Assembly (NCBI GenBank): GCA_030407085.1
Contig: CM059582.1
Location: forward strand, 24,627,001 to 24,691,000
Reading direction: 5' to 3'
Length of the DNA: 64,000 nucleotides
Origin: Trichopria drosophilae
Taxonomy: Eukaryota; Arthropoda; Insecta; Hymenoptera; Diapriidae
The notes under the pieces are model-generated. The model saw only the letters and a program-made list of their open reading frames with translations. It was not told the origin of the DNA and ran no database searches. Positions 33,461-48,100 of this stretch are shown piece by piece. How positions within the stretch are numbered: position 1 is the stretch's first letter; each line of letters opens with the position of its first letter. The position numbers were made by a program, and so were the translations under genes.

Positions 33461-35148
33461 TGGAATCATTATTTTCGCAAGCACAAAATGTTAGATGTTG
33501 ATATTAGATTTGCAACGGTAGCTGGATCATCGAAATTAAATGATCCGATCAAAAATTATTTGCAATAAACGATACCCGGTGAACAACAGGTGCCTCTCCC
33601 CTGATATTATCAGCAAAAATTTCTAGTACGAAAATTGGTATAGGACTATTAATAATCAAAATGATTTATTGGGAAGACGGCATACAGACTGAATGTAAAA
33701 AAAAATTGGTATAGGACATGGTATCGAATTTCTCTATATCCCTTGATGGTTAATGAGGTTTTTGGACGTGGTTTTGGGAGATTCATCAGATAACAAAGAC
33801 GCATGTTATGGACTATTTTTAAGACGGTGATCTGAAACTGACCTCTCCATGGTCCGAAACCGACCTCTTCTTAGTCCATGACCGATGCCATATTCTTCTT
33901 TAGCTAATTATAAGAAGTAGTGAAATTTCCAGTTCTAGAGGTGATTTGCAAGTAAAACAAGATCATTTCGAATTCATAGCAATGATTTTATTCTTTTATC
34001 CAATACACTTTGGAGCCTTTGTGCGAAACAGTAAAATATTTGAAAGTCAGACAAAATATCTCACAGCGACCCATACCAAGAGAATCAGAAACTAAAGTGT
34101 CTCGTATGCAGAGAAAGTTTCACATTTATGGTGTCTAATTATTTTGAAATAAGACACTTTGAGACATTTTGTTTTTATACTTGTTTTCCCTACTTCTACT
34201 TTTTTCTACGGTTTATCTTTCACATTTCGTTTTTTTTTTCATTTCTGCGCGAAACGATGATCGCAATTGGATTAGTTCAACTCTTACCGTTTTCCACGGA
34301 AATGCCGGACCTCTTTTTCGGGCCTCGTGTTTATCCCATTTCTACATTAAACGTATTTTTTCTTCGTCCGAAGTTATTAATGACGACGTATACCATAACA
34401 ACATGTTGTAAACAATTACATAACAAAAATTCGCTCTTCAGTGATACCAAAGGAGGCGAATTAATTTTATTTTAGGGTATTATAATGGGTGTCATAAGTA
34501 ATAAAAAATACGAAGAGGGGAGGTTCGGTTTGGTATGACCCGTCGTAATGGAAGTACTTTCCCATGATTACATTTTTTTTATATTATAATTTTTTCCAAT
34601 AATAAAATGAGTGCATGCAAGGGAAGAGGGCTTTAATTAATTTAATTTTATTTTTCGTATTTTTTTTAAATATTATATTATGTTTAATTAACGTGCTTTT
34701 AAATGAAATCGAGACCTAGGACATCAATGAAAATATTCGCAATTTAGTTAATTTGATACAGTGCATATCTGTATTCTATATAGATTTAATTACAGGCTGA
34801 CATACAACATTTTCTAACCTATGATCATTTATATAAAAAGAACTGAAAACCTTAATAAAATATTCGTTAAATAGATTCTATATAAACGAATAAAGGAAGA
34901 AGTAGTAGTGTTTATTAATCCTTCCATATGCAGTTATAAGGATATACAAGAGGGAGAGCATCGCAAAAAAAGAAGTAGAGAAACACAACTTTGTGTTCTT
35001 GTGCAAACAAAATGGATTATAGCGATAATCTTCAATATTCTTGCAATTATCAACAATTCATGCACACCAAAATATTTCATAATTTAATTTACGTCCTTCA
35101 TCCATCCCAGGATGGAGACACTGATTTGGAGACATTAGTTTAGCACTG
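33461..35148. other. Intron, nothing recognised
   Basis: Two overlapping open frames at 34128-34475 are phenylalanine-rich and arise from T-rich sequence. No splice or family support. Confidence 0.35.
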
Positions 35149-35396
35149 ATTTACGAAAAACCATTTCGTCCGACTCGGACATCAACAGGATGTAAGATTT
35201 CTCAGGACGATTTTGGGACATCTGAAGAATAGCATATTTTACACTAAAATACGTACATATTCAATATCAGTGTAAAAATATTATTATTTTGTCACTATTT
35301 CGGGAAAAACCATTTTGTGCGACTGGGACATCCGCAGCATATAGGATACTCAAGATGTCCTCAGAATGTCCTCAGGACCTCTCCTGCTATATGAGT
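35149..35396 (+). mobile_element. Diverged relative of the 3-kb GTCCTGAGGAC MITE
   Basis: A 149-bp direct duplication (acgaaaaaccatttcgtccg near 35152; ggaaaaaccattttgtgcga near 35301) ends in GTCCTCAGAATGTCCTCAGG and cctgctatatgag. This matches the right end of the MITE at 3011-3134 in order and spacing (GGACAGTGTGCTGTGTGGG). It is a decayed copy, or a longer relative, of the same family. Confidence 0.45.
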
Positions 35397-38300
35397 AACA
35401 GAATACCATGATTATTAACATTAATATTCAAAATTATCAATATTATTTTTAAACAATATCAATAAAGCATTTTTGTCCATGAGTTTTAAGTCTCTTTCTT
35501 CCAGTATAAAAGACCTCATGAAATTTCAAGTTTGTCTTTTGATGAAAAATTGCAAAAACGTTGAAAATAAATACTTTATCAGAGGCATATTAGAATGTGC
35601 AATTTAAACTAAAATAGAATTTTCTTTTTAACTTACACACTCGTAAACACAGGTACATATCCTGTAAAACATAATACTTTTTTAAATGCCGACGTGAAAA
35701 CATTTTACTTTCCTTGATTTATGTGTTCGCACGTGTGCATGACAGCTGTTAGCTTTTTTAATTAATTATTCCTTGTTATTTCTACATTTTCCCAATGTAT
35801 ACAATGTGTTTCTAGAAAGTTAGAATAGTTACAACGAAATGTTCTAAAATTGTATAATGATTTCGTGTGCAAATCTGGAGATTCATCACTGTGATACATT
35901 GTAAGTATCATCCGTGCTAAATTACATGTATATAGAATACTTAATTCCATTTTTAAACCATAAAATATTTTAACAAAGGATAAAGTTGAACAAAGTTCAT
36001 ACTTGAAAAGAAAATCAGTTCAATTGTAACCTTTGTATAATGGACCATATAAAAGAAAACTTTAAAGGAAACAATTTAGGTGCCATGTTTCAAACCGTCG
36101 ATATTTTAAATATAGGCAAAACTTTACAACTTTTAAACTTCGGGTTATAAAAATTTTTATTTTTAATTAATTTTTTTATTTCCAGTATCTATTAAATAGT
36201 ATAAAACACCGTGCAAACATTTTTTTTAATGCACTAGAAGCAAAGAATTCTTCGTGCATATATATTACTTTACAACATTTGTAAAAACCAAAACAAAAAA
36301 CACAAATGCATAAGAAATTATTATGAAAAGACAGTTCAGAATAACGAGTCTCATTCGTAATTGCTCGCATAATGATTAACACCTCTTGAGTTATATTGAA
36401 CTTCCTAATATTTCATAATCTATGCAGTCTCAAAGTTATTTTTATAATTTAACAGTCCCATAGTCAAGTTAAAGTTACACAAGAGCCGTAATAACTTGAT
36501 GATGTATTGAAAACGAATATCTGCAATCCATATTTGAACCATGATGATTGGAAATCCTAAGTTGACAATTAATATTACTTTACAGTAATTGTTACATTAC
36601 AAATAAAACTTTAATATTTATCCAAGAAGTATTCAATATTTTGTGTCCAAAGATTTCGCAAGTGAAGCCGTGCAATATACGCTAAAAAGATCTACGCTTT
36701 TCTACGAGGATGTAAAAGTTTTCATAGACAATATAATCGTAAATATGCAAAATAAGACATAAAATATTACAGCTTATAGATCTGTATATGTTACGAGAAA
36801 GCAGATATTTTTATTTGAAGGTAGGATGCACATTTTTTTTATTTGCGAAAATGTATTCCTTCAATAAGAAAAGCATTCGCTATTATTCCAGATTTTACTT
36901 AAAACCCACGACATTTTTTTTATACATTTTTATGGTATCTTAAATTTTGATTTTATTCACATCACAGTTTACTTGTTTCCTAAATTCAAAATTACACACT
37001 GGACGCGTTTTAGCAATTAAACACGTGTTAATTATGGAAATTCAATTACTGTTTAGCAATGATTGAAGATCAATGTAGCATATCCTGTGTCAATGCAAAT
37101 TGTTCCCAAGAGTGCAAAGCACCCCCCATAAATCTCAAATGATTTACATCGTTATTATGAGTGGCATTTGATTTATTAGACTATCACTCTGTCTCATAAG
37201 TAACGTAAATCCCTAATGAAAGTGTATAATTTTGTACTGTGAAAAGATGTAATTAATAACATGATCCAATTTTCTCGAAATTAATTTCTTTATAAAATTC
37301 CTGATGTAGTTATTGTTTTAACATTATTCATATAATAGTGAAAATGAATTGAAACAGATTTTTTTGAATATTCTTATACTTCTGCGGTCACTGTTTTTAT
37401 CAAAAATTGTTTGCACAATTCAAAACTGAACATTTTTTAATCTTTTTATAAAATTACTTTTTGATTTTCGACGTAAGGGACGTGTTGAAGCGGGGTCTTT
37501 TCGATTGTTGTTCCAAGTCTCAGAACTTTTCCAGCAAAACTACTACGACTTTTTTTAAACAATATCTTAAAAAACTGTTTTTTAAAGCAATTTTTTATTA
37601 GTATAGGATATTTTTTAGATTTACATTATTATTCATAAATGTCATATTATTTTTTATCAATATTTGAGCTTTAGCCTTGTCTTAATTCCTAGTAACATTT
37701 TTGTAATGCGAAACTTGGGGAATTTGGACCGATACACTTGTGAATCGATTCAAACTTGTGGTAGATATAATTTTTCGGTGCCATGAAAAAAAAAATGTAT
37801 AGCTATTGGGGCTTTTAAGGAAAGAAGATTCCAATTATCTCAGTCACCTTTTGGATTCAGTTTTGTTGCTTGGAAATCTCATAAAGATCAAAATATATTA
37901 ATTATTATTATTGAATGTAACATAACCTGAAAACCAATCAAATTCTTTTTCTTTTAGTTTAGCCCACCTTTGAATTTGAGGAAAAATCACTTTTTTTCAA
38001 TAACTCGGAAAGTTTTTAAATTATTTCAATGAATGAAGAATTATTATTTTGACCTACAATGAATATTTCTCTTGTCATATCCCATAATAGGAGGAGGGGA
38101 ATGCCGATTTAATGCAGGTTTTTCCCATCTACCTCGATTCGTTAAATCGTTACGCGAAAATCGTTCAAAAAGAACTTGAAAAAACAAAAAATTTGACCCC
38201 TTAAATGTTTAGATGAAAATTAAGCTTTTTAAATATAAATCTTGCGTAAGATTGTAAAAATTAAAAATGTTTCATCCAACATGGCGGATTAAAAATTGTA

Positions 38301-39837
38301 AATTTAAAAAATTCCTTATAAATATGTACCAGTGGGTTCTCTCTATTTTGCGGTCGTTGAAAGCGCATTTGATAAAAATTGTAAACATTAGTAAAAGTAG
38401 CAATCACGTTCATATACTGATTTGCTTTGCCTGAATACATCGCATGTAAAATGTCTTCAAGTTGGTCAAATTGAATGCGACATAATAAGTAACTTCCGTA
38501 ATCTATGGTATATTATTCCAAGGAAATTTGATTTCTGATCTACCATTTTCAATTTTGTACATCTTATAGCAAATTCAGTTCATCAATTCAGCTATTTTTC
38601 TATGGATTTTCCAAAGTTTCCAATTTTTTACCAACCATATTGGTTCCTCTATTTAAAGTTTTGAGAATCCAAGAACCAGATTCGAATTTGCTGTTACCCC
38701 AAAACATATTTGGTATACAGTTTGTAATTACTTGTTTATTATCTTCCTTGTATGACTGAAAAAGTTAAATAATACAGACATAAAAATCATAATACGTAAT
38801 TTTCGATTTTAAACTGATTCTGACTGAATAATGTGAAATGAAATCGATAATCAGACAATTTTACATTAGTATATTAAAGAAGAAATTCAATTTTGCACTG
38901 TTATTTATATTGTTAAAAAATATAGATTAAAATGAATAAAGTAGGAAAATAAACATTTACCAAGTTCAATAATTGAAGTTTAGTAAAGGTACCTTAAATT
39001 TTTTTCTATTTCGCAGAGCATGGAGCTTTCATTTATTGAAACCCGTTCTGGTCTTCCCAACCAATCCTACCCCACGAAAGCCTTTAAAGAACACAATTAC
39101 GGTGGTTTTATTCCCATGGCGAAGATTTCCTGAATAACTCTTTTTATCCTTTGAGCTTTGTCGTTTTAAAGCTACTATTGTCTTTCCTTGAGAATGCGCG
39201 GTTTATGCTACTTAAACATTCTTATTTCATCGATTTTCAGTAGCATATATGTGTTCATTTCAAATGGTTTGACACTTACTTCCAGAAAATCTGAGAAGCA
39301 TATGAGTATTCAAACTCAATGTAATAACAATATTAGGAGATTTGGTAGAAGAAAAATAATCATTTATTTAGAAATTGAGAAATTCTGCATTTAGTATTTT
39401 GATTAATTCCGGAAGTTTGTTAAATTGTTTTTTTGTAACTGAAATCTACAGTTCTAGAATGGGTTTTAGAATTTAGTAAGGCGGACTCTACCGTGAATTC
39501 GATGTATTTTAAGTTCTGAAACAAATCAGATGAAGATAAGAAATTGTAACAACTGCAATGTAATAAAAATTGTCTATATTTATAGCTATGTATGTTATAG
39601 TTGCAAGTTGGTATGAAAATTGGTAAAGCTCTATCCTAATCCTTTAAAACCCAAATGTACAAAATTTCTTCCTGTAGTTTGATACTTTATTTTAGTATTT
39701 AAACTCTGTCCTTTTGTCAAATTAGTTATTTTGTATTGACCGAGAACCGCTCTGTCCAATAGTGCATATCAATTCAAAAGTAAAAAAGTTCTATACACAT
39801 CTTTAAAAATGACATTTTTGAGAATTGAAAAAATTTT
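35397..39837. other. AT-rich intron, nothing firm
   Basis: No exon or element identified. The phrase catccaacatggcggatt near 38274 belongs to the dispersed GGCGGA motif family seen elsewhere in the window. About 38990-39120 is less AT-rich. Confidence 0.35.
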
Positions 39838-40665
39838 GATGGATTGAAAACAGTCATAATTTAAAAAAAGGTCCTACGTTTCGACAAGCTGTGTTGTCAT
39901 CATCATGGAACAAGGCGCTAAGCCTCTTTCCCCCTTCAAATCTTAAAATTTTTTAAATTGAGTGTTATTGATAGTATGTTTTAGTTTCAATAAGAATAGC
40001 TGCTTTTCAGTGGAAATTTTTAAGATATTTTCCGTATTTTTTGAGAGGTTATCAGTGCCATTTCTCAAGAAATCAATATGGACATGATTATTGTCAATCT
40101 CGATGTTAAGAAATTGAGTTATAAATGAATTAGTAACAGCTACTAATATCTTAACTAGAGGGTCTCTACTTACGCCCAGTTTTATTATGTATGGTAATAA
40201 CTAATATATGTTTCAGCAGATTTGTTAAATGTGTAGGTCTGACATCATAAGTTCTACATTTTAAAAGAAAGTTCTTATTAATTTTGTCATCATCTTAGGA
40301 AGTAAATTGGTTCGTTAATAGAGTCCATTGACTGGTTGTCTCGTAATAATCCAGAGACATACATATTCAATAAAGTGAATAAACAACACAATAATTGTGT
40401 GATGACACTAAGGTAATATTATTTAAAATTGAAAAAATGTCTAATAAAAATTAAAATTGTCGATACTGAGTAAAAAAAATAAAAAGAATAAATATAGTTC
40501 TCGATGGATGGAGAACAGTCATAATTTAAAAAAGGTCCGACGTTTCGACCAGCTCTGTTCTCATTATCAGAGAACAAGGGGTCAGCCTGGTACTTATTTA
40601 AAATTTAAATAATATTACCTGAGTGTCATCACACAATTATTGTTTTGCTTATTTACTTTATTTAA
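39838..40665 (-). mobile_element. Penelope-like element remnant with direct flanking repeats
   Basis: Two direct copies of a roughly 75-bp block (agtcataatttaaaaaaggt, then cgacgtttcgac) lie at about 39838-39915 and 40503-40580. Between them the minus strand has a decayed frame with FLLKCRTYDVRPTHLTNLL (about 40270-40215), resembling the N-terminal region before the reverse transcriptase of arthropod Penelope-like elements. The distal block is enclosed by an inverted repeat (40367-40433 with 40590-40661: caataattgtgtgatgacac and its mirror). Direct 'pseudo-LTRs' are typical of this class. The family call is inference, and no catalytic domain is left. Confidence 0.45.
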
Positions 40666-43600
40666 CATGACATTTTGGTTTTATTTTAAATTTATCGGAT
40701 TGTATTTCGTGTAATGACATTGGTATATCTTTAAATGTGATAAATATCCTGTGAAAAATGAATATGCTGTCAAATAAGTACATTTCGGAAAGCAAACATT
40801 TAAAATGGCGAACACGGAATGTGGAGAAAAGATAAAGCCATATGTTAAGTTAAAAATCGCAAAACTAAATTTTTATTTTTATAAATCTTGGTAGCCAAGC
40901 GTTCATGAAGTTGCGGAATGAATCTGAAATCAGTTTTTGAAAAATAAAAATGGCTGTTTTGTAAGGTCGCCGATGACCACATTGGATCCACTATTTTGAA
41001 TATTTAAAAACTGATCCAGATTCGTGATCGTCAAATTTCAAAACCAATTAAACAAAACCATTGAATACTAGTTTCATGAAAACCCATAATGCTTTGCGAT
41101 TTTGAATAATTTTCTATTCTATTCCGAATAAGAATACACTTTTATTGCCATTTAGCGGCCGCCATTCTGAATTTTTAGTAGCAAATTCATTTTTACACCA
41201 TATTTATGGTTTTTAGAGATATACCAATGCCATTACCCATATTAAAATTTAAGAAATTAAAAATAAAACCAAAAAATGTCATGCTTTTTTTGAAAAAATA
41301 TAAATGTTTTAATTCACCAGTTATGGTGTGGTTAACAAGAAATTACTAGTGACACATTTTTCTCCTGGAGTTTAAATGCTGAAATATAGTGCTAAACTTT
41401 CTCGTACAAGTAACCAGTTTACTTTCAACTATTCGAATATGTATTTGTTTGGATACATATTAACATGCAATGATATTCTTAATTGATACATTAAAAGCTC
41501 TCCAGTTTTTTTAGTAGCGTATATTACTTAGTAAATAATCAAATTTTTTTAATTATCACAGCTATGAACATCTCAATGAAATGCTGGAAAACTTATTTGA
41601 ATATTTTCCGTCTGAAATCAATTAACCAGAAATCATTTGGACAGAACCTGAACTGAATTTATATTATAAATCTGTTTATTTAACTGAAATAAATAAAAAA
41701 TTTAATTTTATCCTGATAGCTGACTAAAACATCTTCACCCCTTTTCGCTGAATTTTGTATGATAAAATGCACTTTCAAAACTTTTTTTCCGAAGTTTTTC
41801 CACCGAGAAATACATTTCATATATAGGACACAGAATCAATGGTGCTGAGTGCGAGTCTCAAAGCTATGGAGTTTTTATGGATTTTCGGTAGGCCGTAAAA
41901 TCGAGATGCTGATGGAATGGATTCGTTTCCGAAAGAATTTTTTACATGAATCGAATGGCTATTTCATATTATTGATTCCGATGGTCCCGGAAGAATAAGT
42001 AACGTTATGTGTAATAAAATTCCTTGGACAGTAAATCAATGACGTTATTTCTTATAAATCATGACGAAAGCATATTTTAAAGTTTGTAAAATCAATGAAA
42101 GGAAATGTGATCTTCATATATATTATATTAAGACGTGCATCAAGAATTAAATAAATATTTTCGTTATTTTTGAGAATTGAATGACATTAAACCAGCTGTA
42201 TACTTCATAATATATTTAAATTCACCCTCATCAGTAATATTGTAAAAATAGAGAACATCGACTATATTTATCGTGTCAGAACTACCTTGTTATTCCACTT
42301 GACACTTTTTATACCCCTAGTATCAGGTTCTTTAGATTTATTCTAGATTCGCGAAATATACTTCAGTAGTTTCGTTCATTTCTGTTTGAATAATTGCTTC
42401 TTATGGTAATATGTAGAATATCGTCAAATTATCCGTTGTTTTATGAGACTTAGTTCTTTTACTTATAAGGAAAATATTGGTTATTATTCACTATTTGATT
42501 GCAACAAAAATTGTTTACATTTAGTTTTGAATGAAGTAATTTCTGGACGAATATAGAATACAAAGTAGAATAATAGAATGCATGGCATTTTTACTATGTA
42601 ATAAAAAAATTAGTCGTTTGCTATATACTGCTAGAAAAAAAGTAATAAATGTTTTGATCGTTCGTATATGACGTAACCATTTATTTTCCGAATTACATTA
42701 CTTTAACGAATGTATTCGTTTCCTCAAAACTGTACATTTCTCAGTATATATTCAAGTAATATGTATCATGAGTATTTACGAAACAAAATTGCTTTAATAG
42801 TATATTATATAACAAAGGCTTGAGGTTCAATACTTTACGCCCGAAGCTACTGCAGGGCGCAAAATCGAGTTCTACGCCCGGAGTAAAAAAGCACACTACA
42901 GGCTATCACTTTTTATGTTTCTTGAGTACAAAACAAAAGATTTTAGATCATTTTTTTGTATTGTTATCCTTTTAAAATATGTATAAACACAAAAAGAAAT
43001 TCAAACGTGTCTTTTCTGATTATAAATCTGTTCTTAACAACAAATAAACCTTAGAAAATTAAACTATTTTCATGAAAATTCATCTATCGTAAGTTGTTAG
43101 GTGATCTAAATTTGAAAATGTACATGTATAAATTTTCGTAGTCGCTGAATAGGAATCCGTAGTCAGTTTTTAAAAATTCGAAATGGCACAGCCAATATGG
43201 TGAATAAAATAATTTCGAATATTTTTATTCTGTCCGCCATATTTAATCTATTATTTTGATTTAAACAAAAACAGTGACGAATTGGTAATGTCAGCTCGAA
43301 AATTCCACATAAAGTTCTATATTTTTATTTTGTTCGCCGTGTTAGGGTTTTTCATTTTAAAATTTAAAAAACCCATCTGAAAATGCCTTTACACTAATGT
43401 TCATAAAAATTCGGGACTAAATGGGCTTATTCAGCAAATTCTTGAATTTTCATTTTTCCTGTTACATTTTTCTTCCCACTCTGAAAGCTACTAAATTTAC
43501 AATTTTGCCAACACTCTCTCTAAATTTCATTGAGTGAACATGCAGTCTTTTAGGAGTGAAAATTCGGCCACGCTAGTGAAAGAGTGAATTCCCTCTCTTA

Positions 43601-45072
43601 ACAAGATAATATTCATTCTTAAAGGAGTGAAAGTTCACTCTAACAAACTTAGCGCGCTACATTTCAAACTCGTCAAAATCATCTTTTAAAAAAATCATTA
43701 CGGTTTTGTTCTTAAGTTTTGGAAAATTGTACTTTTGGTGTCAAAATTCCTTGAAAGAAGGCACTAGTTTATTGCACTTTATTTTTCGCGAATTGCAATA
43801 ATGCAGTTCTTTTTTTAGATGACGTAAAATACAAAAATTTATAAAAAAATTCGTTTGATGTGTTTTTCTATGGTCAATTAACGATTCGTTTTGTTATTGA
43901 ATTTGTATGAGTAATTGTAAATTTTATGAATTCTGATTTTAATAATGCATTAATAATGTATATAATGTAGTATAATATCATCTCAGTTCTGAATTTTTGT
44001 TAACATAAAAACCGGTGCAATTCGCGAAACGTGATTGTGAAAGTGAATTCAGTTTTCAAGGAATAGTGTCTTAATGGATGATTTTAATCTAAAGCTCAAA
44101 TTTCGACGTCCAATCAAGATTTTTAAAAATATTCTAATTTCTCATTTTTATTTCATGAAATATGTTTGTACTAAACAGAATTCCAAGAATTGAACAAATT
44201 AACCAAATTATTAGCCAGGGGAATTACATGCAGAATCATTGAAGTGTAAATATATGAATAATATCAATAAATAACAAGTAACTAATTGTTGAAAAATATA
44301 TTTTAATAGATAACCAAAAAAAAATATTTTATAAATTTCAATTATAACAAAAAATTAAAGTACGATGATTTTTGTTTTAAACACATTAGTATACATTTAG
44401 TTCCGTTTTCTTATTTTCATTCGAATTTCACTGTTTTTAGTTTCTACGTCTAAAAATTGTGTAATTATAATTGAGCAGGGACAAGTGAATTCTTTCGTGT
44501 TATTTTATAGAGAAAATAATAATAAATATGATACAATACAATTAGTTTAGATTCTGGAACATGTTGCTGCACTTTCTATGTTCTTTCCTTAATTTTTTCA
44601 CGTGCATGGTATATTTTATTCGTCCGTTTTCTTTGTTTTCCGTTTTGTTTCAATTTACTATCGCAAGTTATAATAACATATCGGTATTGTACTATTCAAC
44701 TGGAGAATTGTTTATATCAGTTGTCCCATACTACCATTGTGCTCGGTATTGTTGAATTTATTATGCCAGCCTTCAACGACATTGTTTGCGGTAAATTATT
44801 TATTATTGAAGTTTATTGATTACATAACTTCCATAGTTTGGTTTATTAGTCGAATTTTCATCACATACGTCAATTCTTGCATTTTCGACAATGAACGTCT
44901 AAATTTAGCTTTTCACCAATGAACAATTTTCAATCATTCGTTTATAAAATACTTTAAACATTTACACAACATTCATTGCTGCCTGCTGAAGAAATTTCTT
45001 TACTTTTGCATAGCGTGGTTGTAAATTGCTTGGTTCTATTTGATACCATATATGCATTGCCTTAAATTAAAC
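40666..45072. other. Intron with dispersed GCCAT/ATGGC repeat fragments
   Basis: About 40880-41290 and 43120-43450 contain cattggatccactattttga, gcggccgccattctgaattt and tgtccgccatatttaatct. These relate to one another and to 12.7 kb and 60.0 kb, so they look like decayed copies of one dispersed repeat. A GC-richer patch lies at 42838-42890. No genes. Confidence 0.4.
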
Positions 45073-45162
45073 TGAAAGTCGAATGTCGAACGTATTTTTG
45101 TGAAACAAAATTTGAGTTGAAAGTCGAATGTCGAACGTATTTTTGTGAAACAAAATTTGAGT
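45073..45162 (+). repeat. Perfect 45-bp tandem duplication
   Basis: The unit tgaaagtcgaatgtcgaacg (continuing to ttgagt) occurs twice, head to tail, without a mismatch. It is a recent local duplication. Confidence 0.95.
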
Positions 45163-48100
45163 TAAATTATTGCAGAAATGCTTTTTAAAATTTATGTTCA
45201 ATTGTAGATTAAATATTTACAGATATTGGCGTAACTGAGTACTATATTTATTTTGTGGAGTGACAATATGAAAACCAGTGGTATAATTATTTTGTTATTT
45301 ACTGCTTCATCAAATATAATTGTTTAAATATTAATTCATTATTTTATATATGTTCCGAACAATGCCAGGATTCTGTGGATTTCCGGTACATTTCCATTGT
45401 TCTGCATCGTTGAAAATTAAAAAATTCAAATATTGCGTTTCATTGACAACATGCTCACATAGTTAATTCTTAATATGTCAGCAGAAAAGAATTATTGTTT
45501 TGTATTGTCTATATTATACATAAATAATTTACGTCAATTTTACATGATTGTTACGATTGTTACTGTGACTTTTATGTTTGTTTAGGAATTAGTAATAAAT
45601 GTATGACATCACGTATATTTGCTATAAAGTGAAAATAGTCACTAGTGTGTGTGCGTAAATTGTTAAAGTGAGTCGTTATTATTAATTAAATCATCGTTAA
45701 AATTTAAATTAATCAATTATAAATATTCGTTAAAATTACGTTTTGTTTCAAAAATATTGATTTAAAAAAAGATTCATTTTTCCGCACTTTTTTGCAATAA
45801 AGCCGAGATATTAGTTTTGTATATAAACAAAAATGAAATCTGACTGCGGCATCTTGTAGAATGCATCTAAAAACATAATAAAACCGTCAGGTAAAATTGA
45901 AATATATTCAAATTTTTCTTTTTTTTTAAAGGAAAATATAAAATTGTCATTCATTCATTTTCTCAAAAACCGCGCATATTCCTCGTTTAATAAAACGCTT
46001 GAGAACAATTTTCCCCTTATTAACTCAATCTTTACTAAAATAGCAAGGATTCCTTCTTAGGACAGCTGGATAACCTCACTGTTATAAAAATAGGAATTTG
46101 GCTTACTTCAGAGTGTAGAAGATTTTTAAAATAACGAAATCAAAGGATTGCTTATTAAACTAGCAATAGAGATACAGTTATATTAGTAAATGATATCATG
46201 CTCAATACAGAAGTAATAAATTATTTAATTAACCAGGTTTCTTAACTATGAAAGTAAGATTATGTATAGTTGCTATACAAATATTATACTTAATAAGATA
46301 AATAAAACAATATACTGCTTGAAATAGTAAGCACGTACGTATATAAGAGACTAATTCAGGAAACTAATTATAAAATTAAAAAAAATAAATCAATATAAAA
46401 CTTATGCTGAACAATAAAATGAATGAAAAATGACACAATTTGTCTTCATTATTTTTCCTACAATTTATTTTCAAAATTACATTATAACCTTATCTCGAAT
46501 TATGCCAGATTCACATAAGCCCGATAAAATTTGATTCGATCAAATGTCATAACTTGTAATCCGAGAAAATGCTCAATAAAAAATGTACCAGATTGAGGAC
46601 CGACTCGACTTTTCCAACATTCCTTTAACATTTCACTTACATTTGCTTTACACGTAAAAAATATATATATCGCTATTCATATATATCTATAAAAATAAAT
46701 TTGAAATCGGAACTCCACAACAGAAAAATGCAAATCAGTCATTCCTTACGCTGAGTATTCGGATGTGCTGTAAGAGCTACGAAGAGGCCTAAATAATGAA
46801 CTTTTTAATGTAAATTCATTATTCACCAATAAACATGTTGTTCGTTGTTCCAAATAATTATATATTTTTACTTCTACTATTGCCATTACTAAAAGAATAA
46901 TATTGTCATAACAGTACTTTTTTATTGTTAAATGAACCCAGAAAAGTTCCTAAAACAACAAATTTCCCAGTTACTTGTCAGTTTTTCCTTGTTACCTGAT
47001 TGAATCCTTGCACACGGGTGTAAGGAATTTTTTTGAGTGTGATATGGTAGTCAGATTATGGCTATTTTTATAATGCTAATCTTTTAACTATGCAATAAGT
47101 TTCATTTTTTTTTTGAAAATTTAGTTCACTTTCACAGTTTTATTTCATTTATAGAAATAAGTACCATCCTGGAAATAGCATGTTTTGAGAGAGCAATATC
47201 AGAAGATAATTCAACAAAATTTGAACACGTCTTCATTAAAAAAAAAAAGAATTGAAGCCACTTTGGTTTTAGAGGAAAAATAACTCATTATTTTCCAGCA
47301 CTAAAAACCGATTAAAAATGTATTCTTTATGTTCATTTGATATAACTAAATTTCTTATTTCTCAATTATATTAAATTTGTCATGCTTATAAATACTTTCC
47401 GAAAAATTGAAAGTAAAATTAGTTATCGAATGTAACCTTATTATGAAGTAATGGAATTAAAATAACTCCCGTAACATCACTTTTTTAATTCAAGTATTAC
47501 ACAAAATTTCTACAATAATGAAACAAAATGTTGGTAGGTTTTGTTTTGTTTTAAAAAACTTATGTAATACTTAACATTAAAAAATTGTTCAAAGTGCGTA
47601 GAAAAATTGTTCGTATGATGGAAAGATAAAAAAAAGACATAATGACATTCTTACGTACCAAAAGAAACAAAATAATGAAATCTTACTCTGCTTTTCTTTT
47701 AAATATGTATATGAAGTGAATAATTGGTAAGGATGATTGCCACCAGCGATAATTATTAGTAGTTACCAATTTTAAAATTTCATAAGATTTAGAAAACTTT
47801 TTTAAATGTGTATATTTATGATTATTGTTGACAAGCAGTGTATGACAATTATACCGTTTTTGTAGTGTTTGATTTTACTGGGTAGCAAGACTACGAATAA
47901 AGCTAAGAGTTGATCACGATTGGAGTCAATTCCGTCACTAATATTTGAATAAATGTAAATTTATTAATCAATTTTCGAATTATTTTTTGTTGCAGCACTA
48001 ATTTTATCGAAAAGCCAGGTACGTACACGCGCATGTGCACCCACGGGTGTATAATTAACACAAAAACAAGTAACTTTATAACTCGGTTGTCCCAAAACGT

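Noticed and set aside
34128..34475. A 115-codon frame overlapping an 80-codon frame
   Set aside because: Rich in Phe/Leu/Ser from T-rich DNA, two frames open at once, no family or splice support.
47996..48018. A plus-strand 23-nt micro-exon with a good acceptor (ttttttgttgcag) and donor (cag|gtacgt)
   Set aside because: Hk lies on the other strand, no neighbouring exons are visible, and such pairs arise by chance in a 64-kb AT-rich window.
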